Shown in pieces: positions 31,581-40,094 of a stretch of 64,000 bases of DNA (its first letter is position 1; the number at the start of each line of letters is the position of its first letter). The position numbers and the translations under genes are program-made. Origin of the DNA: Candidatus Contendibacter sp. (lineage in GTDB: Bacteria > Pseudomonadota > Gammaproteobacteria > Competibacterales > Competibacteraceae); the NCBI GenBank assembly GCA_029624765.1, contig JARSSO010000045.1, forward strand, positions 1 to 64,000, read 5' to 3'. The notes under the pieces are model-generated. The model made no database searches, was not told where the DNA came from, and saw only the letters and a list, made by a program, of their open reading frames with translations.

Positions 31581-31822
31581 CAACTCCGCCCCTCGAAAGT
31601 GGCAAGGACGGCGTCCGGCAATGGGGCATTGAAATCGTCGGGAACCCGAATCTGGCCATCCAGCGGACCCAGCCGGCGTGGCGGGTTCCCCCGGCCAATG
31701 GGCGCCAACCGGGCCATCGGCTTGCCGGCCTTGGCAATGATGAATTCCTCGCCGGACTGGGTTAGCTCGACCAGCCGGGACAGTTGGGTTTTAGCTTGGT
31801 GGATATTGACTTGCCGCGTCAT
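31580..31822 (-). CDS. Phd/YefM-type antitoxin
   Basis: 80 aa. The start MTRQVNIHQAKTQLSRLVEL and IIAKAGKPMARLAPI are typical of Phd/YefM antitoxins: an N-terminal DNA-binding dimer domain that autorepresses, and a variable C-terminus that blocks the toxin. It lies upstream of the PIN toxin in the same transcript with a one-base overlap. The pair is bracketed by inverted repeats. Confidence 0.88.
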   Translation of the reverse strand: MTRQVNIHQAKTQLSRLVELTQSGEEFIIAKAGKPMARLAPIGRGNPPRRLGPLDGQIRVPDDFNAPLPDAVLATFEGRS

Positions 31823-31850
31823 GATGCGTACTCCCGTCTTTTATTGAGAG

Positions 31851-31946
31851 GCGTCTTTTTGCAGCCTCTGGCGAGCTAACCGGTTGAACAAACAGCCCTC
31901 ACCCCTGCCCCTCTCCCGCAAGCGGGCGAGGGGTTCTTAATACAGC
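31851..31946. repeat. Right inverted repeat flanking the toxin-antitoxin pair
   Basis: Reverse-complement partner of 31046-31143, ending GGGTTCTTAATACAGC. Includes CAGCCTCTGGCG and a family 1 palindrome (CCCCTCTCCCGCAAGCGGGC). It lies just upstream of the antitoxin start, so it may also carry its promoter region. Confidence 0.8.
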
Positions 31947-32306
31947 TTCCAAGTCCAGTCTCGTTTAGTCCGATTCACCCCCATCAGGCAACCTGACCCT
32001 AATGGGATAGGACGGCTAATCCCATCGGTCCAAACCTGACCAAAATGGTCACTTGGGGTCCTGTCGTGTCACTCACTGACAACGACCATACCATCAATGA
32101 GTCTAATTTTCTGGCCACATCGCCCCCAATTTCCTGATTTTCCCTTGTTTCCGAAGAGCCTGGGCGCGCATTATGCCGCATCTGGTCAATTGGCACGCCA
32201 TCTGCATCACTCAAGGCGCAAAGGGACTGCGGCTCGGCCCCCAGCCCCTAGCCCCACCAAGGGTTTTTGACAGCAACGTTGTTTCCGAAAACTGAGGAGT
32301 CACTCC
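31947..32306 (+). promoter_or_regulatory. Sigma-54 promoter region of the pilin gene
   Basis: No gene is seen in this 360-bp stretch. TGGCACGCCATCTGCA at 32191-32206 has the -24 GG and -12 GC separated by exactly 10 bp, a strong sigma-54 promoter, with a start predicted near 32217, about 90 bases before pilA. An inverted TGTCA-CTCAC-TGACA at 32067-32081, about 145 bp upstream of that start, is a candidate site for an NtrC-type activator such as PilR, whose known sites contain TGTC. Two further small inverted repeats (32002-32025 and 32037-32051) are of unknown meaning. Confidence 0.7.
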
Positions 32307-32741
32307 ATGAAGAAGTTTCAACAAGGCTTTACCCTGATCGAACTCATGATCGTGGTCGCGATCATCGGCATCCTGGCCGCCATCGCCATCCCGGCCTATC
32401 AGGATTACACCGTCCGCTCCCAGGTCTCCGAAGCCTACAATCTAGCCGATGGCTTGAAGACTCCGGTGGCCGACATCTACAACGACACCGGCGCTTTCGC
32501 TAGCGCTGTCAGTGGCAGCCTGGGCATTCCCGCCAACACTTCGGTCGTGGGCAAATACGTGCAGGACGTCGATGTAGCTGCCGGCGTCATCACCGCCACC
32601 ATGGGTAATGAAGCGAATACAAATGTTAGCGGTAGCACGATCATCCTGAGCCCCGTCGATAATGGCGGCTCGATTTCGTGGGCCTGCAAAGGCTTGGGTA
32701 CCGTTATCGACAAGTACCGGCCCAAGGCGTGCCGGGCCTAA
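32307..32741 (+). CDS. pilA: Type IVa major pilin
   Basis: 144 aa prepilin. A short leader MKKFQQG is cleaved before [20 protein letters not shown] by PilD-type peptidase, with Glu at +5 for assembly. The C-terminal Cys pair (WACKG... and PKACRA) would form the D-region disulfide loop. It is driven by the sigma-54 promoter upstream and followed by a terminator-like hairpin at 32811. It forms the pilus fibre for twitching, adhesion or DNA uptake. Confidence 0.93.
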   Translation: MKKFQQGFTLIELMIVVAIIGILAAIAIPAYQDYTVRSQVSEAYNLADGLKTPVADIYNDTGAFASAVSGSLGIPANTSVVGKYVQDVDVAAGVITATMGNEANTNVSGSTIILSPVDNGGSISWACKGLGTVIDKYRPKACRA

Positions 32742-32810
32742 TTCATCGCTAATCACTGCCGGATTCCAGACGTCGTGCTCACTTGAATTCTGGGGTACGT
32801 CAGGAGTAGG

Positions 32811-32836
32811 AAAAGGCCCCCATGGGGCCTTTTTCA
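32811..32836 (+). terminator. Rho-independent terminator after the first pilin
   Basis: AAAAGGCCCC-CAT-GGGGCCTTTTT is a GC stem flanked by A and T runs. It fits a bidirectional intrinsic terminator and lies between the two pilin genes, ending 15 bases before the second pilin start. Confidence 0.75.
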
Positions 32837-32851
32837 TGGGAGATCATGCAG

Positions 32852-33289
32852 ATGCGTCCACTGTCCATAAAACGAACAGCCGGTTTTACCCTGATCGAAC
32901 TGATGATCGTCGTGGCCATCATCGGCATTCTGGCCGCCATCGCCATCCCCGCCTATCAGGATTACGTCATCCGCGCCCAGGTTTCGGAAGCCAATATCCT
33001 GGCGGCTGGCCTCAAACCGCAAGTGGCGGATATTTACGCCAATGAAGGGAAATTGGCGAGCATGAACAGCGGCAAGCTGGGTATACCCGTCGCCGCCAGC
33101 GTCACCGGAAAATACACCGCCAAGGTGGTGGTGACGGGTGGCCTGATCACCGCCCACATGGGCAAGGAAGCCAACACGAAGGTTTTCAATCAGACGCTCG
33201 CGCTATCGCCGTTCCAGAACGCCGGCTCCCTGGCATGGCAATGCCATTTTAGCGGGCCGCCCCAATATGCGCCCAAAGCCTGCCGATAA
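32852..33289 (+). CDS. Second type IVa pilin
   Basis: 145 aa. Leader [11 protein letters not shown] then [20 protein letters not shown], nearly identical to the first pilin through IPAYQDY and divergent afterwards. C-terminal Cys pair in WQCHF and PKACR. ATG 32852 has GGGAG 9 bases upstream; ATG 32846 is too close to that site. No separate promoter was recognised, so expression would need readthrough of the terminator at 32811 or another signal. It is a tandem duplicate that may be a minor or alternative pilin. Confidence 0.88.
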   Translation: MRPLSIKRTAGFTLIELMIVVAIIGILAAIAIPAYQDYVIRAQVSEANILAAGLKPQVADIYANEGKLASMNSGKLGIPVAASVTGKYTAKVVVTGGLITAHMGKEANTKVFNQTLALSPFQNAGSLAWQCHFSGPPQYAPKACR

Positions 33290-33304
33290 ACTCGACGCCG
33301 CTTC

Positions 33305-35401
33305 ATGCCCTGTTTTCAGGTTCTTCTCAAATTCACGGGTTGCCAGCAGGTGACCCGTTTTGGTTTTCATGACACGAACTGGTCTCTCGCCTCCGTGGCG
33401 TTGCTATTCCCATTGATGGTGGCGTTGACACTGATCGTCTACTGGCCCGGAGTCGGCGGCCCGTTTCTACTGGATGATTTCGCCAACCTCGACCAACTCG
33501 GCAAACTCGGCGGAGTTCGCGATTGGGAGACTTTTCGACTCTATGTTTTCAGCAATCAATCGGGCGCCGGCGGTCGGCCCTTGTCGATGCTCAGTTTCCT
33601 TCTCAATGATAACAATTGGCCCGCCGATCCCCGCTCCTTCAAATACACCAACCTGCTCCTGCACCTGCTGACCGGCGTTCTACTGACCTGGCTAGTTTAT
33701 CGGCTGCTGCTGACGCGCGACCCACAACGCAATGATGCGCTCGCCGCCCGCGCGGCGTTGCTGACCGCCGCGTTGTGGCTGCTCCACCCGTTCAATGTTT
33801 CGACCACGCTGTATGTCGTGCAACGGATGGCCATTCTCTCGGCGCTGTTCAGCATCACGGGCTTGCTGGTTTATGTCATGGGCCGTGATCTTCTCGCCCG
33901 TCAACCGCGCCGCGCCTATCTCCTGATGACGGCGAGCGTGGTCGTTTTCACGCCGTTGGCGGTTTTCAGCAAGGAAAATGGTGCATTGTTGCCGTTGCTG
34001 ATCGCGGTGCTGGAATATACCGCCTTGCGCCATCCCGGTTTTAACCCCCTCACCCCCAACCCCTCTCTCTCAAGGGGAGAAGGGATTGATGATCCCGACT
34101 CCAAGATTGATGCTCCCTCCCCTCACCCTTCATCCCGCTGGCTGATGCTCTTCCTGGGCTTGCCGAACCTGATCCTCATCGGCTATTTCGCCATTCGCTG
34201 GGAGGCCATCCTGCATGGCTATCAACTTCGCCACTTCACGCTTGGCGAGCGGCTGTTGACCGAAAGCCGCATTCTTCTCGATTACCTTCAGCAACTGCTC
34301 ATCCCAAATCTCGGCACCAGTGGCGTTTTCAACGAACACCCCAGTCCTTCGCACGGCCTGCTTGACCCACCCACCACGTTAGCCGCCATCTTGATCATCA
34401 CGGCTCTCATGGCCAGCGCCTGGAAAATACGCGCTCGCCATCCTCTTTTCAGCCTGGCTGTATTGTATTTCTTCGCCGGACATGTGCTGGAATCCACTTT
34501 CATACCCCTGGAGCTTTATTTCGAGCATCGCAATTATCTACCCACCATTTTTCTCTTTCTACCGCTGACCCATTGGGTGGTCAACAAGGCTTCACAATGG
34601 CGCTGGCTTCATGCCGTGCCCCTAATATTTATTGGTTTATTCGCCGTCCTGACCCATCAGCAAGCCATCCTTTGGGGAGACCAAGGCAAGTTGATTGCGC
34701 ACTGGGCCAGGATAAACCCTTCCTCTATCCGCGCCCAACGAAGTTTGGCCCTGGAGTTTGAAGCCCGCGGAAGAACTGATTTAGCTTTGCGACATCTCGA
34801 CCAAATCCTGATTGATTTTCCAAACTCCCTGGAAATACGGATTCATCGTACATTATTACTTTGTCAGTATTCGAGCATCAATTCCAAGGAACTATTCCAA
34901 TTGGAAAATACAGCTCGATTCGGTTATTATGACTTTCGGACTTATTTGTTGCTGGAAGAAATGACTAACGCCTTCATCCAGGGCCGTTGTCACGGCGCCA
35001 GCGTGGCGAGCGTGCATCGCTTGCTGGATGCCCTGCTGGACAATCCAGCCGCCCGCAACGTTGCGGGTCCACAACGACAGCTTGCCCACCTGCGCGGCCT
35101 GGTGTATTTGCGACAGAACAACCCGGCGCTGGCTCTGGGCAGTTTTCAGCGATCACAACAACTCATGCCCGACATCGAAGCCGGCTTGTTGCAGGTTTCG
35201 TTGCTGGCCAGCAAGGGCATGTTGGCGGAAGCCTTGAGTCATTTGAAAATGCTGCAAGGTAACTTTGCGGAGAATCTGAAAAAAGCCTCCACGGTTCAGA
35301 AACCCAATTTTATTGCCGAAGCCGCGCGGCTGGAAAAAGCCATCCTGAACGATCTCGCCAAAGCTGGCCACCCCATCACCTTGCCTCCGCCATCACCCTG
35401 A
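33305..35401 (+). CDS. GT-C membrane glycosyltransferase-like protein with TPR tail (first copy)
   Basis: 698 aa. The N-terminal 450 residues have about ten TM segments and TMTC/PMT-like features: an acidic motif in the first periplasmic loop (PFLLDDFANLDQL), RPLSMLSF, and ESTFIPLELYFEHRNYLP. The C-terminal 200 residues look like TPR helices. Its position right after two pilins suggests a pilin O-glycosyltransferase, in the way TfpO/TfpW follow pilA in Pseudomonas; this is inference. A family 1 repeat (34044-34085) is translated in frame as NPLTPNPSLSRGEGI within a loop. No close functional homologue is recognised by name. Confidence 0.65.
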   Translation: MPCFQVLLKFTGCQQVTRFGFHDTNWSLASVALLFPLMVALTLIVYWPGVGGPFLLDDFANLDQLGKLGGVRDWETFRLYVFSNQSGAGGRPLSMLSFLLNDNNWPADPRSFKYTNLLLHLLTGVLLTWLVYRLLLTRDPQRNDALAARAALLTAALWLLHPFNVSTTLYVVQRMAILSALFSITGLLVYVMGRDLLARQPRRAYLLMTASVVVFTPLAVFSKENGALLPLLIAVLEYTALRHPGFNPLTPNPSLSRGEGIDDPDSKIDAPSPHPSSRWLMLFLGLPNLILIGYFAIRWEAILHGYQLRHFTLGERLLTESRILLDYLQQLLIPNLGTSGVFNEHPSPSHGLLDPPTTLAAILIITALMASAWKIRARHPLFSLAVLYFFAGHVLESTFIPLELYFEHRNYLPTIFLFLPLTHWVVNKASQWRWLHAVPLIFIGLFAVLTHQQAILWGDQGKLIAHWARINPSSIRAQRSLALEFEARGRTDLALRHLDQILIDFPNSLEIRIHRTLLLCQYSSINSKELFQLENTARFGYYDFRTYLLLEEMTNAFIQGRCHGASVASVHRLLDALLDNPAARNVAGPQRQLAHLRGLVYLRQNNPALALGSFQRSQQLMPDIEAGLLQVSLLASKGMLAEALSHLKMLQGNFAENLKKASTVQKPNFIAEAARLEKAILNDLAKAGHPITLPPPSP
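34044..34085. repeat. Family 1 repeat translated in frame within the first GT-C gene
   Basis: CCCCCTCACCCCCAACCCCT followed by CTCTCTCAAGGGGAGAAGGG, oriented as in the non-coding copies. It is placed between EYTALRHPG and the next TM segment, so it adds a loop without a stop or frameshift. The paralogue at 35425 lacks it at this position. Confidence 0.75.
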
Positions 35402-35424
35402 CGGAACCCTGACGGATCGGCTCC

Positions 35425-37482
35425 ATGCACCCAAAAATCGCTCTGCTTCTGCCCGGATTCGCCGTAGGGCTGTTACTGGTCGTGGGATATGTGCTGTATC
35501 TGCCCGGCCAGGGCGGCATGTTCAATTTCGACGACTCGGTTAACCTAAAAGGGCTGGCTAATGTCCGGGACGGCTGGAGCGCGCTGGTTTTCCTGGTTAC
35601 CGGCGAAGCCGGCGCCCTGTCCCGACCGGTGGCGCTGGCCAGCTTTCTTCTTAACTGGGGCGACTGGCCCAGCACCCCACAAGGATTCTTGTACATCAAC
35701 ATCCTGATTCACCTGCTGAATGGCGCTCTACTGACCTGGCTAGCGCTGCGCTTGGTTTATCTAACTATAAGCGTTCACCCCCAACCCCCAACCCCCTTCC
35801 ACATAGGTGAGGGGGAGCAAAGAAAACCATTATTCCGCAAGGTTCCCTCCCCCCTTCTGGGGGAGAGTCAAGGTGGGGAGTGTGAAAGGCTACCCCTGAC
35901 CCAACCCCAACCGACCCAGCGCGCCGAGTGGATCGCGGTCAGCACCGCCGCTCTGTGGCTGCTTTCTCCGCTGCTGGCTTCAACCTCGCTGATCATCATC
36001 CAGCGCATGGCCAGCTTGTGCGCGACCTTCGTACTGGCCGGCCTATTGGTTTATCTGATTGGATTATCGTGGGAAGCAGCCGGTCGGGTGAAGCGAGGAC
36101 GGTGGCTGCAAGCCGGAGGCATCGGCCTGGGAACCCTGTTAGCCGTGCTCGCCAAGGAAAATGGCATCCTGCTTTCGCTCTACGCCCTGATCCTGGAAGG
36201 AACCGTGCTGGCCGGGATTAAGGAACTCAACGCCGCGCGCCGGTGGCGAATCCGGCTGTTGGCTGTGCCGCCTCTGCTCCTGTTGGCCTACATTGCCTTG
36301 CGCTGGCCAGCCATGATGACCGTCTACGCGGGCCGTGATTTCACCCTCGGCCAACGCCTGATGACCGAAGCGGTGATTCTCTGGGACTACCTGCGCCTGG
36401 CCTTGTTGCCGCGTCCGGTCGCCTTCTCACCGTTCAACGACGACTATCCCGTGGTGCGCAGCCTGTTCGAACAGCCCTGGGCTTTGCTCGCCCTGATGGG
36501 CTGGCTAGCGACGGCGGCCTGGGCCTTCCGGCAACGGCGGCGCTGGCCGCTATTTGCCCTGGCGATCCTGTGGTATCTCGGCGGCCACGCCCTGGAATCC
36601 ACTGTGCTGCCGCTGGAACTGTATTTTGAGCATCGCAACTATCTGCCGCTGATCGGCCCCGCGCTGGCGCTGAGTTGGTGGGTCTGGACGCTTGAGCCAA
36701 GCAACATGTTACGCCGGATCGCCCTGACCGCCCTTGGCGGCTATACGCTGTTGCTGGCAGCTATGCTCTGGCAACTCACCACCCTCTGGGGCCAACCGCT
36801 CATCGCCGCCGAACTGTGGGCGCGGCGCCATCCAACCTCGCCCCGCGCCATCCATTTTCTCGCCACCGGCTACCTGGCGGTCGGCAACGTCAACACCGTC
36901 CGCCAAATCCTGGAGCGAGCGGCTTACGCCCGCCCCGCCGCAGTCGGCATCGCGCTCGTGGCGCTACCGTTCACCTGCAAGAACGGCGACCCTGATGCAA
37001 CGCGGGCACTTTATCGGCTGGCCGAAACCCATGCCGCCACTGGCGAGTACAGTGGGGCCTCGGCCAATTCGCTGTCGCGCCTGCGGGAAATGCTTTCGCG
37101 GGGCGAATGTCCTGGTCTCGACCGGGCGGATTTGCATACGCTAGCGGATCGTTTGATAGCCAACCCGCTTTACGCCGCTTCCGGTCGCCGGCTCGGTCAC
37201 CTGCATTACATTCAATCCGAGCTGTACCGCGACGAGCGCGATCTTGAGGGCACCTTGCGACATCTGTTCGCCGCCCATGCCGCCGATCCTGATATCGGCG
37301 CCATCGCCTTGATCGTCGGCACCCTGCTCAGTGCCGGCTTGCGCGACGAGGCCCGAGCCTTTCTCGAACAGGCGCAACAGCATTTACCCCTGAATCCGGT
37401 GTTGCGGATCGAGTGGCGCAAGATCATCGACCAGCTTTGGGAGGTAGTGGACGGGCATCAAGCGCATGGAACCCTTCCATGA
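35425..37482 (+). CDS. GT-C membrane glycosyltransferase-like protein with TPR tail (second copy)
   Basis: 685 aa, a tandem paralogue of the preceding protein. It has the same landmarks: GMFNFDDSVNLKGL acidic motif, SRPVALASFLLNWGDWP, KENGILLSLYALILEG, ESTVLPLELYFEHRNYLP, then a helical TPR-like C-terminus. It probably transfers a lipid-linked or nucleotide sugar to the pilin or another secreted protein, possibly with different specificity. A different loop (about residues 117-170) carries repeat-derived sequence from 35776-35880. ATG 35425 is 23 bases after the previous stop. Confidence 0.62.
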   Translation: MHPKIALLLPGFAVGLLLVVGYVLYLPGQGGMFNFDDSVNLKGLANVRDGWSALVFLVTGEAGALSRPVALASFLLNWGDWPSTPQGFLYINILIHLLNGALLTWLALRLVYLTISVHPQPPTPFHIGEGEQRKPLFRKVPSPLLGESQGGECERLPLTQPQPTQRAEWIAVSTAALWLLSPLLASTSLIIIQRMASLCATFVLAGLLVYLIGLSWEAAGRVKRGRWLQAGGIGLGTLLAVLAKENGILLSLYALILEGTVLAGIKELNAARRWRIRLLAVPPLLLLAYIALRWPAMMTVYAGRDFTLGQRLMTEAVILWDYLRLALLPRPVAFSPFNDDYPVVRSLFEQPWALLALMGWLATAAWAFRQRRRWPLFALAILWYLGGHALESTVLPLELYFEHRNYLPLIGPALALSWWVWTLEPSNMLRRIALTALGGYTLLLAAMLWQLTTLWGQPLIAAELWARRHPTSPRAIHFLATGYLAVGNVNTVRQILERAAYARPAAVGIALVALPFTCKNGDPDATRALYRLAETHAATGEYSGASANSLSRLREMLSRGECPGLDRADLHTLADRLIANPLYAASGRRLGHLHYIQSELYRDERDLEGTLRHLFAAHAADPDIGAIALIVGTLLSAGLRDEARAFLEQAQQHLPLNPVLRIEWRKIIDQLWEVVDGHQAHGTLP
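35776..35880. repeat. Degenerate family 1 repeats translated in frame within the second GT-C gene
   Basis: Two consecutive units: CACCCCCAACCCCCAACCCC...GTGAGGGGGAG (35776-35816) and CCCTCCCCCCTTCTGGGGGA...GGTGGGGAG (35843-35880). They add a Pro- and Gly-rich loop (HPQPPTPFHIGEGE onward) before EWIAVSTAALWLL. The first copy has an uninterrupted short loop at the matching place. Confidence 0.7.
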
Positions 37483-37566
37483 TAACAGTATCGGATGCTC
37501 CAAAGCCTTTTTCGGAGCAGCTATACTAGTGAAATAGCCTCTAAATCAAATTGCCCTGATCAGGAA

Positions 37567-38685
37567 ATGCCATTGAACTCACCTATTTACGTTACCCGCC
37601 CGTTTCTACCGCCACTGGCGGAACTTTACCCGTATCTGGAACAGATATGGGAAAACCGTCAACTGACTAATGCGGGGCCATTTCATCAGCAATTTGAACA
37701 AGCCCTGTGTGAATATCTGGGTGTGGATCACATTTCCCTGTTTGCTAATGGCACACTCGCCCTGGTGACGGCGTTGCAGGCTCTACGCATCACGGGCGAA
37801 GTGATCACGACTCCTTACAGCTTCGTCGCCACCGCGCATTCGCTGTTGTGGAACGGCATCAAACCGGTGTTCGTGGATATCGATCCGGCAACATTCAACC
37901 TCGACGCCGAGAAAATCGAAGCAGCCATCACCCCCCAGACCACCGCCATACTGCCCGTGCATGTCTACGGGCGTCCCTGCGCTACGGATCGAATCCAGCA
38001 AATCGCGGATACTTATGGTCTTAAAGTGATCTATGATGCTGCTCATGCGTTTGCCGTCGAGGACAAAGGCGGTAGTATTCTGCGGCATGGCGATCTATCC
38101 ATCCTGAGTTTCCATGCTACCAAGGTATTCACGACTTTTGAGGGTGGTGCTATCATTAGCCCCGATGAAAAGACCAAGAAACGTATTGATTACCTTAAAA
38201 ATTTTGGATTTGCGGATGAAGTGACCGTGGTTGCCCCAGGCATCAATGGTAAGATGAACGAATTCCAGGCGGCCATCGGCTTACTTCAACTTAAATATAT
38301 TGATATGGCGTTGGAACAGCGGGCAGAAATCGACCGGCGTTATCGGGAACTGTTATCGGATATCCCCGGTATCCACTATCTACCGTACCCTAATTCAAAG
38401 CGGCACAATTATTCCTATTTCCCTATTCTCGTAGAATCGGAATACCCATTAACCAGAGATGAACTTTACCGACGATTTCGTGAGGAAAATATCTACGTTC
38501 GGCGGTATTTTTATCCGTTGATCAGCGACTTCCCGATGTATCGTACTCTGCCTAGCGCAAGCAAACCCAACCTCCAAAATGCTTCAATAACTTCTGATAA
38601 AGTACTATGCTTACCAATTTATCCTGAACTTGAAGTAAAAACTCAGAAAAAGATTGCGATGCTTCTTACTGTAAAGAATAAGTGA
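37567..38685 (+). CDS. PLP-dependent nucleotide-sugar aminotransferase (DegT/DnrJ/EryC1/StrS)
   Basis: 372 aa. It makes an amino sugar by transamination of a keto-hexose nucleotide. The internal aldimine Lys is in SFHATKVFTTFEGG, and the motif resembles FdtB/QdtB/VioA enzymes acting on dTDP-3- or 4-keto-6-deoxyhexoses. Other landmarks: FANGTLALVTALQAL, TTPYSFVATAHSLLWNG, YDAAHAFAV. ATG 37567 has AGGAA just upstream; an upstream in-frame start at 37495 gives a non-conserved leader. Together with the formyltransferase at 39403 it points to an N-formylated amino sugar. No dTDP-sugar synthesis genes are in view. Confidence 0.85.
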   Translation: MPLNSPIYVTRPFLPPLAELYPYLEQIWENRQLTNAGPFHQQFEQALCEYLGVDHISLFANGTLALVTALQALRITGEVITTPYSFVATAHSLLWNGIKPVFVDIDPATFNLDAEKIEAAITPQTTAILPVHVYGRPCATDRIQQIADTYGLKVIYDAAHAFAVEDKGGSILRHGDLSILSFHATKVFTTFEGGAIISPDEKTKKRIDYLKNFGFADEVTVVAPGINGKMNEFQAAIGLLQLKYIDMALEQRAEIDRRYRELLSDIPGIHYLPYPNSKRHNYSYFPILVESEYPLTRDELYRRFREENIYVRRYFYPLISDFPMYRTLPSASKPNLQNASITSDKVLCLPIYPELEVKTQKKIAMLLTVKNK

Positions 38686-38717
38686 AATTGGATAAGACAC
38701 AAATATTCCCCCTATCC

Positions 38718-39413
38718 ATGTCGAATCATATTGCAATTATGCAACCATACCTGTTCCCTTATTTGGGATACTATCAACTTGTTCATCATGTCGAAACATT
38801 GGTTTTTCTTGATGATGTAAACTTTATTAAAAAAGGGTTCATACACAGAAATTTTATTCGCATAAATGGCCAACCGCATCGATTCACTTTTCCCGTCACA
38901 CATCCATCACAAAACAGATACATTAATGAGCATTTTTTTGCGGATGATGGAAAAAAGATAATTAATCTTATTGCTAATGCATACAGGAAAGCTCCATATT
39001 TTTCGCAAGTAATGCCGCTTGTTTCCGATATTTTAGGACAGACTGATCATAACGTTGCCAGACTCACGGCTAGATCAATTTCAAGTGTTTTTGAATACTT
39101 GGGTTTAGAGCGATGCTTTCTTTTTTCATCGGAAATTCCAAAAGATAACTCACTTAAATCACAAGACAGGATTATTGACATTTGTAAGACTCTCGGCTCT
39201 CGCCGCTACACCAATTTGACAGGAGGTATTAATCTGTATAGTCGTGAAGCATTCAAAACTGCTAATATTAACCTTGAGTTTATTAAAATTGGTAATGTGA
39301 TTTATCAAGCACCAGCCTACCCTTATATTTCCGGGCTCTCAATTATTGATACCCTCATGATCTGTTCCTCCAATGAAATTATTAAGTTATTGGGAAACTA
39401 TTATGTCATATAA
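38718..39413 (+). CDS. WbqC-family protein
   Basis: 231 aa. It begins MSNHIAIMQPYLFPYLGYYQ, the characteristic WbqC N-terminus, and continues with FLDDVNFIKKGFIHRN and RYTNLTGGINLY. The family is found in O-antigen and glycan clusters and is thought to take part in amino-sugar modification; its reaction is not known to me. ATG 38718 fits the family start, though GTG 38682 would overlap the aminotransferase stop (GTGA). The gene is markedly AT-rich compared with the window. Confidence 0.75.
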   Translation: MSNHIAIMQPYLFPYLGYYQLVHHVETLVFLDDVNFIKKGFIHRNFIRINGQPHRFTFPVTHPSQNRYINEHFFADDGKKIINLIANAYRKAPYFSQVMPLVSDILGQTDHNVARLTARSISSVFEYLGLERCFLFSSEIPKDNSLKSQDRIIDICKTLGSRRYTNLTGGINLYSREAFKTANINLEFIKIGNVIYQAPAYPYISGLSIIDTLMICSSNEIIKLLGNYYVI

Positions 39414-40077
39414 GCGATTTGCAGTGGTTTCTTCAACAAATGGGAGCGTAGTAAAACGCACATACCATTATGATCCTGATTTTCGTACCGCCCTATCATT
39501 AATAGTAACTGACAGAGTTTGTGGCGCATCTGATTTCGCCAAAGCGCAGAATATTCCGTATCAAAAAATCCCATTTAAAGAGACTTTCGATTTTTCAAAC
39601 TCATTGGCTGATATTTTGAAGGAATACAAAATTGATTTTGTCCTGCTTTTTTTTACTCGTCTTTTACGAGGCCATATTCTCTCAGAATTTAAAGGTCGAT
39701 TAATTAATTTCCATCCATCATTGCTTCCCGCCTGTCCCGGTCTACATGGCTTTGAGGATACAATAACCTCTGGGTCGCTTTTGGCTGGGACTACAGCTCA
39801 TTTTATAGATGATGGCGTAGATACAGGTCCAATTATCCAACAAACCTTTGTCCCTATCTGTCCTATTGAACTAGATGAGAAAGCACTCCGACACCTTATA
39901 TTTCTGCAGCAGTGCGCCTCCTTAAGTCAAGTTTGCTCATGGGGCAACCAAAATCGTTTTTCTTTTGTAGAAAAAAGACGTGTTGTTATAACTGATGGTT
40001 GTTATGATGGTAGCATTGGATTTATCCCCACACTTGAATCTAAAATTAGCAAACAACTTTTGCTGGATGTAGCCTGA
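39403..40077 (+). CDS. Formyltransferase-family enzyme, probably sugar N-formyltransferase
   Basis: 224 aa. The formyltransferase core is visible: INFHPSLLPACPGLHGFEDT and GTTAHFIDDGVDTGPII supply the Asn-His-Asp catalytic set using N10-formyl-tetrahydrofolate. With the aminotransferase upstream it likely formylates a dTDP-amino-6-deoxyhexose (Qui3N, Qui4N or Fuc3N type cannot be separated). PurN is less likely given the short N-terminus and context. ATG 39403 overlaps the wbqC-like gene by 11 bp. AT-rich. Confidence 0.75.
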   Translation: MSYKRFAVVSSTNGSVVKRTYHYDPDFRTALSLIVTDRVCGASDFAKAQNIPYQKIPFKETFDFSNSLADILKEYKIDFVLLFFTRLLRGHILSEFKGRLINFHPSLLPACPGLHGFEDTITSGSLLAGTTAHFIDDGVDTGPIIQQTFVPICPIELDEKALRHLIFLQQCASLSQVCSWGNQNRFSFVEKRRVVITDGCYDGSIGFIPTLESKISKQLLLDVA

Positions 40078-40094
40078 TATTTCAATGGGGGCTG

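Noticed and set aside
31046..31946. Insertion sequence around the toxin-antitoxin genes
   Set aside because: No transposase is present and the termini are long imperfect repeats. Kept as a possible non-autonomous cassette instead.
39403..40077. purN (phosphoribosylglycinamide formyltransferase)
   Set aside because: It shares the catalytic motif, but lies in a sugar cluster next to a sugar aminotransferase, has an atypical start and no neighbouring purine gene.
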